Shown here one piece after another: positions 61,022 to 64,000 of a stretch of 64,000 nt of DNA. This DNA is from an uncultured Eubacteriales bacterium (GTDB lineage Bacteria; Bacillota; Clostridia; Christensenellales; Borkfalkiaceae), in NCBI GenBank assembly GCA_900542935.1, contig UQPN01000011.1, positions 1-64,000 on the forward strand. The letters are read 5' to 3'. The notes under the pieces were generated by a model. It ran no database searches, was not told where the DNA came from, and saw nothing but the letters and a program-made list of their open reading frames with translations. A program made the translations under genes and the position numbers. Within the stretch, counting starts at the first letter, position 1. The number at the start of each line of letters is the position of its first letter.

Positions 61022-61371
61022 ACGGTTAAAAATAGGGTATCTTGCGCTCCGAGGCAATTTCGAAGCGGAAATATTCTTAAAAAGGCTGAATTTTTGCTTG
61101 AAAACGGGGCAAAAATTCGGTTTTGTTGTGTATTTTCGGGTGCGAAAACGCGGTTTTCGGCATGATTTTTACCTTTTTTGTGCAAAGAACAGGGCGAAAA
61201 CGAACAGATAACAGCGGAAAAAACGCATAAAAACCGACGAAAAATACAAAAAACCGGAAAACGGAAAATAATACGACGCAGCGCGGGGGCATTTTCCACT
61301 GCCCGCAGGCGGGTGCCGTTGGCGATAAAAAAATATAAAACAAAATTTTAACACGGAGGATTCAGAACATT
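61022..61371 (+). promoter_or_regulatory. Long 5' leader of the alpha operon
   Basis: About 350 nt transcribed before rpsM. Contains a perfect GAATTTTTGC/GCAAAAATTC hairpin (61088-61118) and a CCCGC-AGG-CGGG-like hairpin near 61302. No gene seen. In E. coli this operon's leader binds S4; here rpsD (S4) is the third gene. Control by S4 is inference. Confidence 0.5.
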
Positions 61372-61740
61372 ATGGCACGTATTGCCGGTGTTGATTTACC
61401 CAGAGAAAAGAGAGTGGAAATCGGTTTGACCTATATTTACGGAATCGGTCTTGCCACCTCGAAGAAAATTCTCGCGGAAACGGGCATCGATCCCGATAAG
61501 AGAGTGAAAGACCTCGACGAGAACGACGTTTCCAAGCTGAGAGAATATATCGATCATAACATAAGAGTGGAAGGCGAACTTCGCAGCGAAGTTTCCCTGA
61601 ACATCAAGAGACTGATGGAAATCGGTTGCTATCGCGGCATCCGCCACAGAAAGGGCTTGCCCGTACGCGGACAGAGCACGAAGAGAAACGCGCACACCCG
61701 CAAAGGCAAGGCGCGCGCTATCGCCGGTAAGAAGAAATAA
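61372..61740 (+). CDS. rpsM: Ribosomal protein S13
   Basis: Small-subunit head protein at the subunit bridge, 122 residues. [20 protein letters not shown] (given as [19 protein letters not shown]), [42 protein letters not shown] (as [15 protein letters not shown]). ACGGAGGA precedes the ATG. Confidence 0.98.
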   Translation: MARIAGVDLPREKRVEIGLTYIYGIGLATSKKILAETGIDPDKRVKDLDENDVSKLREYIDHNIRVEGELRSEVSLNIKRLMEIGCYRGIRHRKGLPVRGQSTKRNAHTRKGKARAIAGKKK

Positions 61741-61759
61741 TCACGGAGGAGAATAGATC

Positions 61760-62167
61760 ATGGCAGAAGTGAAAAACGCTAAAAAGGCGGGAGCTCCTCG
61801 TAAGCGTAAGGAACTTAAAAAAGTAGATAAAGGACAGGTGCATATCCAGTCCACGTTCAATAACACCCTCGTTACCATCACGGATATGAGCGGCAACGCC
61901 ATTTCGTGGTCCAGCGCAGGTTCGCTTGGTTACAAGGGCAGCAGAAAGGGTACGCCGTTCGCGGCGCAGATGGCTGCGGAAACGGCGGCGAAAGCGGCGA
62001 AAGAGCACGGGCTTCGCAGCGTTGAAGTGTATGTGAAAGGACCCGGCGCGGGCAGAGAATCCGCGATTCGCGCGCTGGCGGCCTGCGAATTGGAAGTAAC
62101 GCTTATTTCCGACGTGTCGCCTATCCCTCACAACGGCTGCAGACCTCCCAAGCGTCGTAGAGTTTAA
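61760..62167 (+). CDS. rpsK: Ribosomal protein S11
   Basis: Small-subunit platform protein, 135 residues. [50 protein letters not shown], and the end [27 protein letters not shown] precedes the ATG. Confidence 0.98.
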   Translation: MAEVKNAKKAGAPRKRKELKKVDKGQVHIQSTFNNTLVTITDMSGNAISWSSAGSLGYKGSRKGTPFAAQMAAETAAKAAKEHGLRSVEVYVKGPGAGRESAIRALAACELEVTLISDVSPIPHNGCRPPKRRRV

Positions 62168-62188
62168 TGTAAAGGCAGGAAGAAGATT

Positions 62189-62815
62189 ATGGCAACTTAT
62201 AGAGAAGCAAAATGTAAACTGTGCAGAAGAGAAGGTGCGAAGCTGTTTCTGAAAGGCGATAAATGCTATATGGACAAGTGTCCGTTCAACAAGCGCCCCG
62301 TAGCGCCCGGTCAGCACGGCGCGGACAGAAAGAAGGTTTCCGAATACGGGCTGCAGCTGCGCGAAAAACAAAAGACGAAGAGAATTTACGGCGTACAGGA
62401 AGGTCAGTTCAGAAAATATTACGAAATTGCCGACCGTATGAAAGGCGTTACCGGCGAAAACATGCTTTCGCTGCTGGAAAGACGGCTTGACAACGTAGTG
62501 TTCAGAATGGGCGTTGCTCCCTCCAGAACGCTGGCGCGTCAGATCGTGAACCACGCGCATATCTCCGTAAACGGCAAAACCGTTACCATTCCTTCGTATA
62601 TCGTGAAGGCGGGCGACGTTGTTGCGGTGAAGGAAAACAGACGTTCTAACAAATATTTTACGGCTCTGAAGGAGACGAAGTCGGGCGCGACGATGCCGAA
62701 GTGGGTAGAGTTCGACCGCGAAACGCTGGAAGGAAAAGTTCTTGCGCTTCCCACGAGAGAAGATATCGACAGTCAGATCGCAGAGCATATGATTGTCGAA
62801 TTGTACTCCAAATAA
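62189..62815 (+). CDS. rpsD: Ribosomal protein S4
   Basis: Primary 16S binder and, in E. coli, repressor of the alpha operon. 208 residues. The N-terminus keeps a zinc-type set of cysteines (CKLCRREG and CYMDKCPF), then [18 protein letters not shown]-like [16 protein letters not shown]4 RNA-binding domain with [20 protein letters not shown] and [23 protein letters not shown] precedes the ATG. Confidence 0.98.
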   Translation: MATYREAKCKLCRREGAKLFLKGDKCYMDKCPFNKRPVAPGQHGADRKKVSEYGLQLREKQKTKRIYGVQEGQFRKYYEIADRMKGVTGENMLSLLERRLDNVVFRMGVAPSRTLARQIVNHAHISVNGKTVTIPSYIVKAGDVVAVKENRRSNKYFTALKETKSGATMPKWVEFDRETLEGKVLALPTREDIDSQIAEHMIVELYSK

Positions 62816-62839
62816 TCATATTGCTTAAGGAGGTATTAT

Positions 62840-63790
62840 ATGATCGAAATGGATATGCCTAAGCTCGAAGTGCTTGAAAACGACGACTTTTATGCGAAAG
62901 TTGTCTGCGAGCCTTTGGAGAAGGGTTTCGGTCTTACAATCGGCAACTGCCTCAGAAGAATTTTGCTTTCCGCTTTGCCCGGCGCGGCGGTGGAAGGAAT
63001 TAAGTTCCTTGACGGAAGCGTGAAACACGAATTTTCCGCAGTGAAAGGAATCAAAGAGGACGTTACGGAGATTATTCTTAACTTGAAGACGCTTGCATTG
63101 CGTACGAAAGTTACCGATAAATCTTACGAAAAGGTGTTGCATATCACGAAGGAAGGACCTGCCGTACTGACGGGTGCCGACTTGAACGTGGACGCCGAAG
63201 TAGAAGTTATCAATAAGGATCAGTACATCTGCACGATCGACGAGGGCGGCAAGTTTGACGTTGAACTTACCGTGGGCAGAGGCAGAGGCTATCGCCCCGC
63301 GAAGGAAAACAAGCAGCCCGTTGTGGATTATATTGCGATCGATTCTATCTATACACCCGTACAGAAAGTGAATTACACCGTGGAGCCTACGCGCGTAGGT
63401 CAGGCGGTGGACTACGACAAACTGACGCTGGAAGTGTGGACGGACGGAACGTTTTCGGGAAAGGAAATCATTTCTCTTGCCGCGAAGATTATGCAGGACC
63501 ACATCGGTCTGTTCGTAAACTTAAGCGAAACGATTAAGGGAATGGATATCCTTGTGAAAACCGAGGACGACAAGCAGCAGCAGATTCTCAGAATGGTTAT
63601 CGAGGATATGGATCTTTCCGTGCGTTCGTATAACTGCTTGAAACGCGCCAACATTCATACGGTAGAGGATCTTACGAAAAAGACCGAGGACGATATGCTG
63701 AAGGTGAGAAACCTGGGCAGAAAGTCGCTTGACGAAGTGATTGCGAAACTGGAGTCTTACGGTCTCTCATTAAGTAAACAGGAGGATTAA
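62840..63790 (+). CDS. rpoA: RNA polymerase subunit alpha
   Basis: 316 residues. N-terminal assembly domain (1 to about 230) with [34 protein letters not shown]-terminal domain (about 250-316) with [20 protein letters not shown] and the DNA-contacting determinant [20 protein letters not shown] precedes the ATG. Followed 4 nt later by rplQ. Confidence 0.98.
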   Translation: MIEMDMPKLEVLENDDFYAKVVCEPLEKGFGLTIGNCLRRILLSALPGAAVEGIKFLDGSVKHEFSAVKGIKEDVTEIILNLKTLALRTKVTDKSYEKVLHITKEGPAVLTGADLNVDAEVEVINKDQYICTIDEGGKFDVELTVGRGRGYRPAKENKQPVVDYIAIDSIYTPVQKVNYTVEPTRVGQAVDYDKLTLEVWTDGTFSGKEIISLAAKIMQDHIGLFVNLSETIKGMDILVKTEDDKQQQILRMVIEDMDLSVRSYNCLKRANIHTVEDLTKKTEDDMLKVRNLGRKSLDEVIAKLESYGLSLSKQED

Positions 63791-63794
63791 AACA

Positions 63795-64000
63795 ATGCCC
63801 GGCAAATTGGGAAGAACTTCGAAAGAGAGAAACGCTCTTTTGAGAAATCAGGCTTCGCAGCTTATTTGGTACGGTAAAATCGAAACGACCGCGCCCAAAG
63901 CGAAAGAGTTGCAGTCTTATGTAGAAAAACTTATTACGAAAGCCGTGAATACCTACGACGATAACATCGAATTTGAAGTTACGAAGAAGGATAAGAGCGG
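63795..64000 (+). CDS. rplQ: Ribosomal protein L17, 5' part
   Basis: The window ends inside this gene. The first 68 codons give [20 protein letters not shown], then [25 protein letters not shown], the usual L17 start (the conserved H of KLGR is replaced by T-S-K-E-R context as in many Firmicutes). CAGGAGG precedes the ATG. Last gene of the alpha operon in most Firmicutes. Confidence 0.95.
   Translation, partial: MPGKLGRTSKERNALLRNQASQLIWYGKIETTAPKAKELQSYVEKLITKAVNTYDDNIEFEVTKKDKS

Overview
The window comes from a spore-forming Firmicute, most likely an uncultured member of the Clostridia. The evidence is the Firmicutes gene order rpsJ to rplO, secY, adk, map, infA, rpmJ, rpsM, rpsK, rpsD, rpoA, rplQ; a zinc-type S14; the sporulation gene yunB; near-consensus sigma-A promoters (TTGACA, 17 nt, TATAAT) in front of many genes; and strong GGAGG ribosome binding sites. 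Species assignment is not possible from the sequence alone.

Layout. 1-995: 3' end of tuf. 1-9.2 kb: small membrane proteins, an XRE repressor with a divergently transcribed membrane protein, an internally deleted MATE pump, a GPH-type symporter, a hydrolase and an AlkD-like glycosylase. 9.3-14.5 kb (minus strand): a complete branched-chain amino acid ABC operon livJHMGF. Its leader encodes a 28-residue peptide rich in Val and Ile codons, followed by a terminator that can pair alternatively with those codons; I read this as transcription attenuation. 14.6-18.1 kb: an SbcD/YhaO-like nuclease and a YhaN/SbcC-like ATPase. 18.3-24.5 kb: an oligopeptide ABC operon oppABCDF. 24.6-26.4 kb: murG and yunB. 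27.1-32.7 kb: a very large DUF4011-type SF1 helicase with a nuclease-like module. 32.8-35.2 kb: a hypoxanthine-DNA glycosylase coupled to a MocR-type regulator, divergent from an ECF transporter S component. 35.3-45.0 kb: sugar metabolism with AraC and ROK proteins, nagBA, a DeoR regulator and rhaB-rhaD-fucO. 45.4-47.7 kb: a PHP phosphatase, a membrane protein and an unknown protein. 47.9-64.0 kb: the S10, spc and alpha ribosomal protein operons, running off the window end inside rplQ.

How it fits together. The catabolic part handles amino sugar phosphates (NagA, NagB) and L-rhamnose (RhaB, RhaD and FucO give dihydroxyacetone phosphate, lactaldehyde and propanediol). Peptides and branched-chain amino acids are imported by Opp and Liv. 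Several divergent gene pairs carry an inverted repeat between or over their promoters, which suggests local regulators acting on their neighbours.

The most notable non-coding content is the liv attenuator; two copies of a 116-118 nt inverted-repeat element lying directly after stop codons; three copies of a two-hairpin repeat whose second stem covaries between copies; and a promoter plus hairpin leader in front of the broken MATE gene. tuf is about 47 kb from rpsJ, so the common str-S10 linkage is interrupted here.
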